From contig UWSE01000008.1 in NCBI GenBank assembly GCA_900551955.1, positions 1 through 24,547 on the forward strand: DNA of 24,547 bases, read 5' to 3'. Shown piece after piece: positions 15,532-23,661 of the stretch. The position numbers were made by a program, and so were the translations under genes. This DNA is from an uncultured Mollicutes bacterium (GTDB taxonomy: Bacteria; Bacillota_I; Bacilli_A; UBA3375). The notes under the pieces are model-generated. The model was not told the DNA's origin. It saw only the letters and a program-made list of their open reading frames with translations, and searched no databases. Every line of letters starts with the position of its first letter. The first letter of the stretch is position 1.

Positions 15532-16806
15532 CTATTCAGCTGTTTCAAAAGCGGTTTTACTCTTAGTGTTTAATTCTTCTAATTTTGTTTTAACGTCACT
15601 TCCACCTTCAATTATTGAGTTCATGGTATCAAACATATAGTTGTTAAAGATTTCTGAACTTCCTGGGAAATTTTCTACTAAGATTTGCATTTTATCTTTT
15701 TGGTCATAAGCAGCTTGCGCTTGAGGGTGCTCTTGTAAGTATTTTTTATACTCATCACTTTCCATAGCATCTTTTGTTACAGGTAAATATCCTGTAGCCA
15801 TTGCCCAACTTGTTGTTGATGGTGTTGAAGTCATGAATTTCATATATTCATAACTTGCATATTGTTGTTGTGGGCTCACATTGTTCATCGCAAAGATACT
15901 AGGTCCTTGTTGAATTACAACATTATTTGGATATGGAGCAGTTGCCCATTCAAATTTACCATTAACTGCACTATCTGTAAAAGTTAATCCAGCATTAGAA
16001 CCAACATACATCAAGACATCTCCATTACCAAATGGTGTTGATAAGAATTTATCTTCTCCTGGTAAACGTAACCATCCTTCTTGTTTACCTTGTTGGAATT
16101 TAGTAGCCCATTCGATTACTTTTGGATTATTAAAGTTAAACGTTCCATCTTCATTTTTCCAGTTATCTACACCAGAAGATTTTAAGATTGTTGCTAATAA
16201 TACATTTGGTGAATCAAGACCGAATCCTACTTTTCCTGTTTGTGCGTGGTATTCTTTAGCAATAGCAAATGCTTCATCCCAGCTTGTAGGTAAAGCTTTA
16301 CCTAATTTATCAAACTCAGTTTTATTGTAAGTTAAAATTTCTGTACTTTTATTAAATGGTAATGCATATTGTTTTCCATCCAATTCACCTTCTTTAATAA
16401 AAGGATCAAAGTACATTGTTTTATCTAATCCTACTTCTTTATTTTCCATATAAGGTTTAATGTCAACAACTTTTTCTTGACGAGCTAATTGGAAAATTAA
16501 TTGTGGATATGCCATACTTAAAGCAGGTAATCCATTAGAAGTTGCAGCTACTGTTAATTTTTTGTTTAAGTCATTATAACTTCCTTGGTTAACTAATTTA
16601 ACAGTAATGTTTGGTTGTTGTTCGTTAAATTGATTTGTTAAAGTTTGTAATTGTGCTTCTACTTTTCCACTTAAACCGTGCCAGAATTCTATTTCAACTG
16701 GTTGATCTAAACTTGTTACGATATTAGTATTAGCTTTTTTGCTTCCACAAGCACTAACACTTAACATTAAAATAAATACCATGAAAAAACTAATTACTTT
16801 CTTCAT
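15532..16806 (-). CDS. Extracellular solute-binding lipoprotein, UgpB-like
   Basis: A 424-residue cluster B (UgpB/MalE-type) substrate-binding lipoprotein. A signal peptide ends at VSAC with lipidation at Cys20. IEFWHGLSGKVEAQLQTL and NQGSYNDLNKKLT resemble the UgpB N-terminus, and TEILTYNKTEFDKLG and LPTSWDEAF resemble the usual hinge region. Glycerol-3-phosphate would be the annotation by similarity. The riboswitch and phosphoesterase in the operon argue for a nucleotide-like phosphorylated ligand, which motif reading cannot decide. The ATG at 16806 has GGAGG (16816-16812) upstream. It starts 17 bp inside the preceding gene, so translation is coupled. Confidence 0.88.
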   Translation of the reverse strand: MKKVISFFMVFILMLSVSACGSKKANTNIVTSLDQPVEIEFWHGLSGKVEAQLQTLTNQFNEQQPNITVKLVNQGSYNDLNKKLTVAATSNGLPALSMAYPQLIFQLARQEKVVDIKPYMENKEVGLDKTMYFDPFIKEGELDGKQYALPFNKSTEILTYNKTEFDKLGKALPTSWDEAFAIAKEYHAQTGKVGFGLDSPNVLLATILKSSGVDNWKNEDGTFNFNNPKVIEWATKFQQGKQEGWLRLPGEDKFLSTPFGNGDVLMYVGSNAGLTFTDSAVNGKFEWATAPYPNNVVIQQGPSIFAMNNVSPQQQYASYEYMKFMTSTPSTTSWAMATGYLPVTKDAMESDEYKKYLQEHPQAQAAYDQKDKMQILVENFPGSSEIFNNYMFDTMNSIIEGGSDVKTKLEELNTKSKTAFETAE

Positions 16807-18319
16807 TATTGCCTCCAATTGTTAAAAAAATATTATCATTATCAATCACATTGATAACTTGTTTATCAATTAAGTAATCAATAAACATGTCGGTAAAATC
16901 TAAGGGTAACTCTTTTTTGAACTTCATATCTTTTATCATCCCATAGCCACCGGTGCCGCTTGCGCGGTAGTTAGTTAAAGCGATTGTAAATATATCTATA
17001 TCTTTAATTGCTTGACCATCTTTGGTCATACTTATAATTCTTTCACCAAATGGTTTACTAATATCAGCTATATAATTAATTCCATCAACCATTTCGTAAT
17101 TATATAATTCATTTTTTGGATTAATCTTAATATCATTAATCGCAATAGTTCCATTGTCTTCAACAAAGAATGTCATTGCTTGTTCTAAATACGCTTTTAA
17201 GACTTTACCATTAGTTACATACACTTGTAAAGTATTACTAAATGGGAAAGTAGCTAATACATTTCTAACAGTGATTTGTGTTTCAAAACCGGTTGCATCA
17301 ACACTTAATCCACAACTACTTAAATCAGCATCAGTCAAATCCATAATCACTTGATTAATAAAACTAAATAGTGGGTGTTTGTAAATACGGGCTAGATATG
17401 GATCTTTAACTAAGTAATCTCCACCATCAACTTTACATATTGGTTGATCTAACCACTCATTAACAATCTTAATTTCATCACTAAATAGTTTGTTTAATCC
17501 TTCATCTACACTATCCAAACTACTTGCTTTTATTAATTGTGGTGTATTTATTAGTTGTTTATCAAATTCCAAGACAATCATTGATTGTGCTTTATTCGCT
17601 GATTGCGTTACTACTATATCATTAATATTAACGACAAACTCACGATGCTCATGTCCTGTAAATAATATGTCTAAATCTAAGTCTTCACAGAATTTATAAC
17701 CTTGGTTCTCACCGCTAGTAGATGTATAAGTTGTACCTGTTTCTAAATCTTTTTCCACTCCACCATGATAAACACCAATTACTAAATCAACATTAGCATC
17801 GCGTGCTTCTTTAATTTTTTCTTTTAATACTTGATAACTATCATTAATTGTAATTCCTGCTAAATTACTGTCTTGTTCCCAAACTTTAACAAAATCAGTA
17901 GTAATTCCAATTATTGCTACTTTCATCCCATCATTAAAAGTATGGATTGTAAGGGGGGGAATATGATTATCAATACTAATATTTTGATTAATTAATTTAG
18001 CATCAATATGATCAATAAAATTAACTAATTCATCTTTGCCATAGTTAAAATCATGATTACCAAAATTATAATAATCATAATTCAGATAATTAAGCGCCTT
18101 GATTGCAGGATTATCGAATTGATGATATTTAAAATAATGTGTCATTAAAGGACTGCCTTGAAAAAAGTCTCCATTATCAATCACAATTGTATTTTCATCA
18201 CGTAGTTTATTAATTTCACTACTAAGAATAGCTAAACCATAGTTGGCTTTACTACCACTAGAAAAATTATCATTAGTGTATTGTCCATGTACATCTGTCG
18301 TGATGATAATTCTATTCAT
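16790..18319 (-). CDS. 5'-nucleotidase/2',3'-cyclic nucleotide phosphodiesterase family protein, cytoplasmic
   Basis: A 509-residue two-domain metallophosphoesterase (UshA/YfkN/CpdB family). Metal motifs: TTDVHGQ (D9, H11), NGDFFQGS (D51), GNHDFNYG (N88, H89), a YHGGVE histidine and GHEHRE. The C-terminal 5'-nucleotidase domain has TVRNVLATFPFSNTL and NYRASGTGGYGM. Family members hydrolyse nucleoside monophosphates, cyclic 2',3'-NMPs or UDP-sugars, usually outside the cell. Here there is no signal peptide: the first catalytic residue is at position 9, and AAAGG sits five bases before this ATG, so the enzyme acts in the cytoplasm. It is the first gene behind the purine riboswitch and overlaps the binding-protein gene, suggesting that it processes what the transporter brings in. 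Confidence 0.9.
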   Translation of the reverse strand: MNRIIITTDVHGQYTNDNFSSGSKANYGLAILSSEINKLRDENTIVIDNGDFFQGSPLMTHYFKYHQFDNPAIKALNYLNYDYYNFGNHDFNYGKDELVNFIDHIDAKLINQNISIDNHIPPLTIHTFNDGMKVAIIGITTDFVKVWEQDSNLAGITINDSYQVLKEKIKEARDANVDLVIGVYHGGVEKDLETGTTYTSTSGENQGYKFCEDLDLDILFTGHEHREFVVNINDIVVTQSANKAQSMIVLEFDKQLINTPQLIKASSLDSVDEGLNKLFSDEIKIVNEWLDQPICKVDGGDYLVKDPYLARIYKHPLFSFINQVIMDLTDADLSSCGLSVDATGFETQITVRNVLATFPFSNTLQVYVTNGKVLKAYLEQAMTFFVEDNGTIAINDIKINPKNELYNYEMVDGINYIADISKPFGERIISMTKDGQAIKDIDIFTIALTNYRASGTGGYGMIKDMKFKKELPLDFTDMFIDYLIDKQVINVIDNDNIFLTIGGNNEESN

Positions 18320-18361
18320 TTCTACCTTTCTTCAATGGCGTTTGAAATCGTAATAGTTATT
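18320..18361 (-). promoter_or_regulatory. Riboswitch expression platform and ribosome binding site
   Basis: This is the leader between P1 and the start codon. It has no T run, so it is not a classical terminator platform. CUAUUA (18356-18351) can pair with UAAUAG in L2, and AACGCC (18342-18337) can pair with GGCGUU at the P2/J2-3 junction. UUCAA/UUGAA can form a local stem next to the AAAGG ribosome site (18329-18325). These choices compete with the aptamer fold; whether ligand turns expression on or off is not clear. Confidence 0.5.
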
Positions 18362-18425
18362 AATCATAGTCTCCATTTATGGTGGATTGTAGGAACGCCG
18401 AACCCTATTATCGGTATATATGATT
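18362..18425 (-). promoter_or_regulatory. Purine riboswitch aptamer, guanine-type
   Basis: The minus strand folds into the purine-riboswitch three-way junction. P1 is AAUCAUA/UAUGAUU, 7 bp. J1/2 is UAUA. P2 is CCGA/UCGG with L2 UAAUAGGGU. J2/3 is GUUCCUAC, keeping the U47, U51, A52 and C53 equivalents of B. subtilis xpt. P3 is UCCA/UGGA with L3 CCAUAAA, and J3/1 is GAC. The L2 GG and L3 CC needed for the loop-loop contact are kept. The base before the P1 3' strand is C (18369), the specificity base for guanine; U would mean adenine. P3 is one or two pairs shorter than in xpt and U49 is C. A 2'-deoxyguanosine variant cannot be excluded by eye. The aptamer starts a few bases after the predicted transcription start. 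Confidence 0.88.
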
Positions 18426-18435
18426 TTACAACTAA

Positions 18436-18444
18436 TTTATACCA
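18436..18444 (-). promoter_or_regulatory. Extended -10 promoter of the riboswitch operon
   Basis: On the minus strand TGG plus TATAAA (18444 down to 18436) forms an extended -10 element, with a weak -35 (TTCCCA) 17 bp further up. The start point would be near 18429, directly in front of the aptamer. It lies between the ylmH stop and the aptamer; I see no terminator after ylmH, so read-through from polA-ylmH is also possible. Confidence 0.65.
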
Positions 18445-18477
18445 CTTTTTTATCATTATGGGAAAAAAATTTTACAC

Positions 18478-19239
18478 TTAACGATAAAATATATTAAACC
18501 CTTTATTAACCACCCTTATTTCCTCAATTTCAAAGTGTCCATGCCCCCTCACACTTAGCACATCTCCTTCTTTGATCTCTTGTGTGACTTCTTGAATCAC
18601 TGAGTAATTAAGGCGCACACGACTTTGTTTTAAAAGCTTAGTACAACTAACACGACTAATCTTTAAAACTGCTTTTAATACACAGTCAATTCGTAGGGAA
18701 CGAGCTTTATAAACATTTAAATTAGGAAGCTCACGACAAATATCAATTTCAGTTATTTCTTTAAAACTAACACTTAGATTATTAACTTTATCAATTAAAT
18801 AATGTATCGTATCATCTAAACTACGATCAACGACTATTTCAATAATACCTTCTTCATTAACAATAATATCACCTATCATACTTTCTCTAATCCCATTATT
18901 AAGCAACGTACCTAATATTTGGGGATGAGATAAAGTTTGAAACTTATTGACATAATCAACTTGATATAAAATAATCTCACTATCGATATCTTCATAGAAC
19001 GATGGAAAGATAATTACTTTCTTTCTAATCGCTTCATCATATCCTCCATCATATACCACTTTTATATTTGGATAATGTTTAGAAAATTCTTCGATTACCT
19101 GTAAAAGATTTGGGTTTAAAAAACCTAAATCTTTTACTATTTGTTTATTTTCTACTTCATTAAAACCATTAATTAAACGGATAATGTCTTGATGGTCATT
19201 CGGATTATAATGTTGAATAATATCTTTAATATTGACCAT
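18478..19239 (-). CDS. ylmH: YlmH, S4-domain RNA-binding protein (RqcP2-type)
   Basis: 253 residues, the usual length for YlmH. The N-terminal domain shows VVYDGGYDEAIRKKVIIFP and NKFQTLSHPQILGTLLNNGI, then MIGDIIV, as in Bacillus YlmH. The C-terminal S4 domain (about 178-245) has ARSLRIDCVLKAVLKISR, QSRVRLNY and EGDVLSVRGHGHFEI. YlmH binds the ribosome. In B. subtilis it is known from the division gene cluster and has been linked to ribosome quality control with peptidyl-tRNA. Here it is not beside division genes but coupled to polA: its ATG shares one base with the polA stop (TAATG), with AAGGAAG upstream. It is followed by the riboswitch promoter. Confidence 0.92.
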   Translation of the reverse strand: MVNIKDIIQHYNPNDHQDIIRLINGFNEVENKQIVKDLGFLNPNLLQVIEEFSKHYPNIKVVYDGGYDEAIRKKVIIFPSFYEDIDSEIILYQVDYVNKFQTLSHPQILGTLLNNGIRESMIGDIIVNEEGIIEIVVDRSLDDTIHYLIDKVNNLSVSFKEITEIDICRELPNLNVYKARSLRIDCVLKAVLKISRVSCTKLLKQSRVRLNYSVIQEVTQEIKEGDVLSVRGHGHFEIEEIRVVNKGFNIFYR

Positions 19240-21857
19240 TATTTAGCTTCCTTCCAGTTATCACCAATTCCACTATCTGCTTCTAATTTAACATCAAAGT
19301 CAACAATGTTTTCCATTATCTCTTGAATCTTATCAATATGGTTAATATCTTTTTCGTTAATATAGAATACTAATTCATCATGAATTTGCATAATCATCGT
19401 AGCATCAATATTTTCTTGGTTAATATATTTATCAACTTCTATCATTGCTAATTTAATAATATCAGCAGCTGTTCCTTGAATAGGGGTATTAATACAAATC
19501 CGTTTAATTGCTTCAATCTCACTATTCTTCGTTGCTTTATTATTAATATAGCGAATACGGTTAAAATAAGTTTTAATAAATCCGTCTTTAAACCCTTGCT
19601 TTACTAATTGTTCTTGATATTCTTTAATTTGGGGATAAGTCGCTAAATAAGTTTTTATAAAAGCACTAGCTTCACTTACGCTACTATTAATTTGTTTAGC
19701 TAACCCATAAGGACTAATTCCATAAATTATTCCAAAGTTTATTGCTTTTGCACGACTACGTAAATCTGGACTTACATTATCTTGATTAAAGATTTTTTTT
19801 GCGGTTTGTTCATGGATATCTAAATGATGTTTAAAGTTATCTAACATTTGTTTTTCTTGGCTAAGTTGAGCAATTACTCTTAGCTCCACTTGCGAGTAAT
19901 CACAAGTAACAAATTTATATCCTTGTGGTGCATTAAATAATGCTCTAATCTCTTTGCCTTCCTCAGTTCTAGTTGGAATATTTTGAATGTTTGGTTCAGT
20001 TGCAGATAATCTCCCTGTCTCTGTTAAACATTGTTGATAGATAGGATGTAATTTACCATCAATTAAATGTTTTTCTAAACCTAATAAATATGTTGTATAA
20101 ATTTTATTTATACGACGATATTCTAAAAGAGTACTAATGAATTGATAAACAGTATCATCTTCTTCAACATTAAGTAAGACATTACTTAATGATTCTTGAT
20201 CTGTTGAGTAACCACTTTGTGTTTTTTTAACACCAACAGTTGGTGCCTGTAAATCTTCAAAAATATAATTGCTTAATTGTTTTGGCGAATTAACATTAAT
20301 ATCACTAAAACCTGCTAGTTTAGTGTTTAAATCTTCCATCTTTTGTTCATATTCTTGTTGTAAACTAGCAAGTTTATCTTGATCAAGTAAGATCCCATTA
20401 ATTTCCATTCTCGCTAAGACGGGAATTAAAGGGTGTTCAATTCGATAATATACATCACTTAATTTTGATGTTTCTAATTTATTAGCAACAACAATAAATA
20501 ATTCACTTAAAGCTTTCGCTTTAGATGTTAAATCAATTTTAACCTTCTCAATATCTAATTGTGGATTAGCTTTAGTCCCATAAATTGTATTATAAGAAAA
20601 AACACCTTCAATTTTATGTTCTAAACAAATAAAGTCAAATGATTTTTTAAAGTTATCAGGATTAATTACACTATTAGCAATTCTAACATCACAAATAAAG
20701 TTTCCGACTTCTTTTAAATTAAAGATTCCCATTAATTGTTTTAAATCGTAAGTAATCTTTTTACTATCATCTTCTAAGAAGTCAATAAATGTATCATCAA
20801 CATTATCTTGAGGTAAATAAAATAAACCGTGTTCATTATAAATACCTACTCCTAGTTTTTCACTTGTAAAATAATTCTCACATAGTGTTTGGGTATAAAC
20901 ATAGTTTTCTTTACCGATCAGTTTTTTATCAAAAGCATCTAGGATAGTAAAGTCACTACCTTTAACTTCTGTTGTTTTCCCCATAATTTTTTGAAAACTA
21001 GTTAGATGTCTTTGCATACCGTGGCGGTGGAAGAATGTTAATAATTCTTCATTGCTAAAGCCACTAAATGCTAAGTCATCTAACTTAATGTCTAAATCAA
21101 TGTCATCAACTAAGGTTACTAATTTAAGATTGTTAACTAATTGCTCAGCTGCTTCAGAAATGTTTTTGTTTTGAGCTGGTTTTAATTCACCGTTATTAGC
21201 AGCTTGTAAAATTTTATCTAAACTTTGGTATTCTCTAATCAATGATACGGCAGTTTTAGGACCAATTTTATTAGCTCCAATAATATTATCACTTTTATCA
21301 CCAACTAATGCTTTATATAGCGTCCATTGATCTACATGAATTTCAAATTTATCAAAAAAAGAACTTGGAGTATAATTGATGTCTTTTCCAAAACTATTAC
21401 TTTTAGGGACAAAAACTTTAGTCTGATCACTAATAATTTGTAATAAGTCTTTATCACTACTTACAACTTGGACTTCCATAGCTTGCGCTGCGGCTTGTTT
21501 TGCCAATGTCGCAATTAAATCATCAGCTTCATAGTTTTCATGACCTAAAGCAACAATCCCCATTTTCTCATAAAGTTCACGTGCCAAACCGAATTGTTGT
21601 TTTAAACGTTCCGGTGTAGGTGGTCGTTGCCCTTTATAATCTTCATAAGCTTGATGGCGGAAAGTATCTTTCCCTTCATCAAGCGCGACAAATACATGCG
21701 TAGGATTGAAATCATCAATGTATTTTTTTAACATACTTACAACAGTATAAATCGCATTAACATCCATTCCTTCAGGCGAAATCATCTCTTTATTTTCTGT
21801 TGCATAATAAGCTCTATATAATAAATTTGATCCATCAATTAATAATATTTTACTCAT
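19239..21857 (-). CDS. polA: DNA polymerase I
   Basis: An 872-residue family A polymerase for gap filling, primer removal and repair. Order: an N-terminal 5'-3' FEN nuclease (LLIDGSNLLYRAYYA, EADDLIATLA, SSDKDLLQI, GDKSDNI); a 3'-5' exonuclease-like domain that lacks the DxE motif (LGVGIYNEHG in its place), so no proofreading, as in Bacillus; and a polymerase with motif A DYSQVELR, motif B RSRAKAINFGIIYGIS and motif C QIHDELVFY (Asp near 827). The gene starts ATGATG; the second ATG is chosen because GAGG is only one base from the first (21860). It follows galU by about 30 bp across a hairpin, with no separate promoter visible, so partial read-through is likely. Confidence 0.95.
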   Translation of the reverse strand: MSKILLIDGSNLLYRAYYATENKEMISPEGMDVNAIYTVVSMLKKYIDDFNPTHVFVALDEGKDTFRHQAYEDYKGQRPPTPERLKQQFGLARELYEKMGIVALGHENYEADDLIATLAKQAAAQAMEVQVVSSDKDLLQIISDQTKVFVPKSNSFGKDINYTPSSFFDKFEIHVDQWTLYKALVGDKSDNIIGANKIGPKTAVSLIREYQSLDKILQAANNGELKPAQNKNISEAAEQLVNNLKLVTLVDDIDLDIKLDDLAFSGFSNEELLTFFHRHGMQRHLTSFQKIMGKTTEVKGSDFTILDAFDKKLIGKENYVYTQTLCENYFTSEKLGVGIYNEHGLFYLPQDNVDDTFIDFLEDDSKKITYDLKQLMGIFNLKEVGNFICDVRIANSVINPDNFKKSFDFICLEHKIEGVFSYNTIYGTKANPQLDIEKVKIDLTSKAKALSELFIVVANKLETSKLSDVYYRIEHPLIPVLARMEINGILLDQDKLASLQQEYEQKMEDLNTKLAGFSDINVNSPKQLSNYIFEDLQAPTVGVKKTQSGYSTDQESLSNVLLNVEEDDTVYQFISTLLEYRRINKIYTTYLLGLEKHLIDGKLHPIYQQCLTETGRLSATEPNIQNIPTRTEEGKEIRALFNAPQGYKFVTCDYSQVELRVIAQLSQEKQMLDNFKHHLDIHEQTAKKIFNQDNVSPDLRSRAKAINFGIIYGISPYGLAKQINSSVSEASAFIKTYLATYPQIKEYQEQLVKQGFKDGFIKTYFNRIRYINNKATKNSEIEAIKRICINTPIQGTAADIIKLAMIEVDKYINQENIDATMIMQIHDELVFYINEKDINHIDKIQEIMENIVDFDVKLEADSGIGDNWKEAK

Positions 21858-21877
21858 CATTCCTCACTATATACAAC

Positions 21878-21903
21878 AAAAAAAGGACTATTATCCTTTT
21901 TTT
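21878..21903 (-). terminator. Hairpin at the end of galU
   Basis: A perfect 10-bp inverted repeat (21878-21887, 21894-21903, loop of six) of the form A7GGA/TCCT7 includes the last codons of galU; the stop codon sits in the loop. On the minus strand a T run forms the 3' arm. polA begins 20 bp further on without a visible promoter, so it is probably a partial terminator. Confidence 0.7.
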
Positions 21904-22763
21904 GTTATATCTTTAATATATTCTAAGACATCATCATGTAAATCTGCTCTTTGTAAACTAAAATCAATTGTTGCTTTAATAAATCCTAGTTTGTCTCCAA
22001 TATCATAACGCTTACCTGTAAAGTTGCAAGCATAAACTGCTTCTTCTTCCATCATCCTTTTAATCGCATCTGTTAATTGCACTTCATTCCCAGCTCCTCG
22101 CTCTTGAGTCGCTAAGTATTTAAAAATTGTTGGACTTAAGATGTATCTCCCTAAGGCAGCTTTTGTTGAACTAACACTACCAATTGCTGGTTTTTCTATA
22201 ATATCATCAATCTTAACTAAAGATTGATCATTATCCGCAATCACAATTCCATATTTATCAATTTGATTAGCTTCAACATTTTGAACACCAATAATTGAAG
22301 TGTTAACTTCATTATAAGCTACCATTAATTGTTTAATAGCTGGATTATCACTTGCTACTACATCATCCCCTAATAGCACACAAAAAGGATCATTGTTGAT
22401 AAACTCTTTAGCACATAAAATCGCATCACCTAATCCTTTAGGCTCTTTTTGACGAATATAGTAAAAATTAATATTATTAAATTTATCTACTTCTTCTAAT
22501 AAATCTAATTTATCTTTTTTAGTTAACATTTGCGTCAACACTTCATTATGATCAAAGTGATCTTCAATTGCTCGTTTATTAGAATGAGCAGCTGTAATAA
22601 ATAAAATTTCAGTAATACCACTAGCAACCGCTTCTTCAACAATATATTGAATTGTAGGTTTATCAACTAATGGTAACATTTCTTTTGGCATTGCTTTAGT
22701 AAATGGTAAAAAACGCGTACCAAAACCCGCTACCGGAATAACTGCCTTTTTGATTTGTTTCAT
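21891..22763 (-). CDS. galU: UTP-glucose-1-phosphate uridylyltransferase GalU
   Basis: 290 residues, standard length. GalU makes UDP-glucose from UTP and glucose-1-phosphate for glycolipid and cell-surface polymer synthesis. The N-terminus KAVIPVAGFGTRFLPFTKAMPKEMLPLVDKP is split across the nucleotide-binding G-rich loop and catalytic lysine region. VEEAVASGITEILFIT, EPKGLGDAI, VLLGDDVV, IIEKPA and LGRYIL follow in order. The ATG at 22763 is chosen because TGGAG lies a few bases upstream; the in-frame extension to 22790 overlaps the glycosyltransferase. It begins 10 bp after that gene. UDP-glucose could feed the glycolipid anchor of lipoteichoic acid made by the two enzymes at 7089-10893. Confidence 0.95.
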   Translation of the reverse strand: MKQIKKAVIPVAGFGTRFLPFTKAMPKEMLPLVDKPTIQYIVEEAVASGITEILFITAAHSNKRAIEDHFDHNEVLTQMLTKKDKLDLLEEVDKFNNINFYYIRQKEPKGLGDAILCAKEFINNDPFCVLLGDDVVASDNPAIKQLMVAYNEVNTSIIGVQNVEANQIDKYGIVIADNDQSLVKIDDIIEKPAIGSVSSTKAALGRYILSPTIFKYLATQERGAGNEVQLTDAIKRMMEEEAVYACNFTGKRYDIGDKLGFIKATIDFSLQRADLHDDVLEYIKDITKKG

Positions 22764-22773
22764 AATTCTCCAG

Positions 22774-23661
22774 TTAAATCTTATGTCCAATCTTTTTGAT
22801 TAATAAGAATTTATAAATTCCTAAACAATGTAATGTTTTAGTTATTCGATATACATAATAACTAATTTTAAATTTTGAAGTTAAACATTTGGAATCAATA
22901 GCAAACTGATGTGGAGTTTGATCAAGCATGATTGCTAATTGAATTAACTCTACTCGTTTATTATTGATTTTAATATTTAATTCTTCAATATTAGTATATG
23001 TATCTTGATTTAAAAGATTATATAAATCTAATTCTAGATTATATCGTTTTTGCATATCACTATTTTTTGTCAGTGAAATATTTTCATCACAACGATTAAG
23101 TAGATAGTTAGCATTAATCGTTGTGCTATTTTCATGAAGTTGTTGATAATATCTAAATGCATATTCAACATCTTCACCGATCATGATTTGATCATTAACT
23201 TTTGTACTTTTTAATAACTTTTTACTGTAAGCTTTAAACATAAAGTTGTCATAATTTAAGGCATTCTTCTCTACTCGCTTATCATTCCACACTTCAGTAA
23301 AATTCGTAAAAAAGAATGTATCATGTTTATCATCTAATTGATCATAGACACTTTTTACAAACCCATTGTCTTGTGGATCATCTCCATCAATAAAGATAGC
23401 AAACTCTTCTTCAAAGATGTTAATTAAGTGATTACGATTTGCACCGACAAATGATTTGTGCAAGTTAGTTGTAATCACAACATTATCATGTTGTTTAGCA
23501 TATTCATTTAAAACCGATAAACTGTTATCTGTTGATTGATCATCACTAACATAAATTGTATATAAATTATTATCTAAACTCTGGTTAACTAAAGTATCTA
23601 GCGTTTTAATAATTTGTTGTTCTTGATTATAACAAGTAACTAATAAAGCTAACTTATGCAA
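22774..23661 (-). CDS. Family 2 glycosyltransferase
   Basis: A 295-residue GT-A fold transferase using a nucleotide sugar. The N-terminus LALLVTCYNQEQQIIKTLDTL, the nucleotide-binding VSDDQSTDNS (about 38-47) and the DxD-type IDGDD (about 91-95) are clear. The later region FFFTNFTEVWNDKR and IMIGEDVEY (acceptor side) is less conserved. There is no membrane helix apart from a moderately hydrophobic C-terminus (YKFLLIKKIGHKI) that may sit on the membrane surface. The start is TTG at 23661, with AGGAG (23675-23671) nine bases upstream inside the preceding gene; the overlap of 8 bp implies coupled translation. Acceptor unknown; galU directly downstream suggests UDP-glucose use. Confidence 0.87.
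   Translation of the reverse strand: MHKLALLVTCYNQEQQIIKTLDTLVNQSLDNNLYTIYVSDDQSTDNSLSVLNEYAKQHDNVVITTNLHKSFVGANRNHLINIFEEEFAIFIDGDDPQDNGFVKSVYDQLDDKHDTFFFTNFTEVWNDKRVEKNALNYDNFMFKAYSKKLLKSTKVNDQIMIGEDVEYAFRYYQQLHENSTTINANYLLNRCDENISLTKNSDMQKRYNLELDLYNLLNQDTYTNIEELNIKINNKRVELIQLAIMLDQTPHQFAIDSKCLTSKFKISYYVYRITKTLHCLGIYKFLLIKKIGHKI

Noticed and set aside
18362..18425. Adenine riboswitch
   Set aside because: The specificity base next to P1 is C, not U, which indicates guanine-type recognition.
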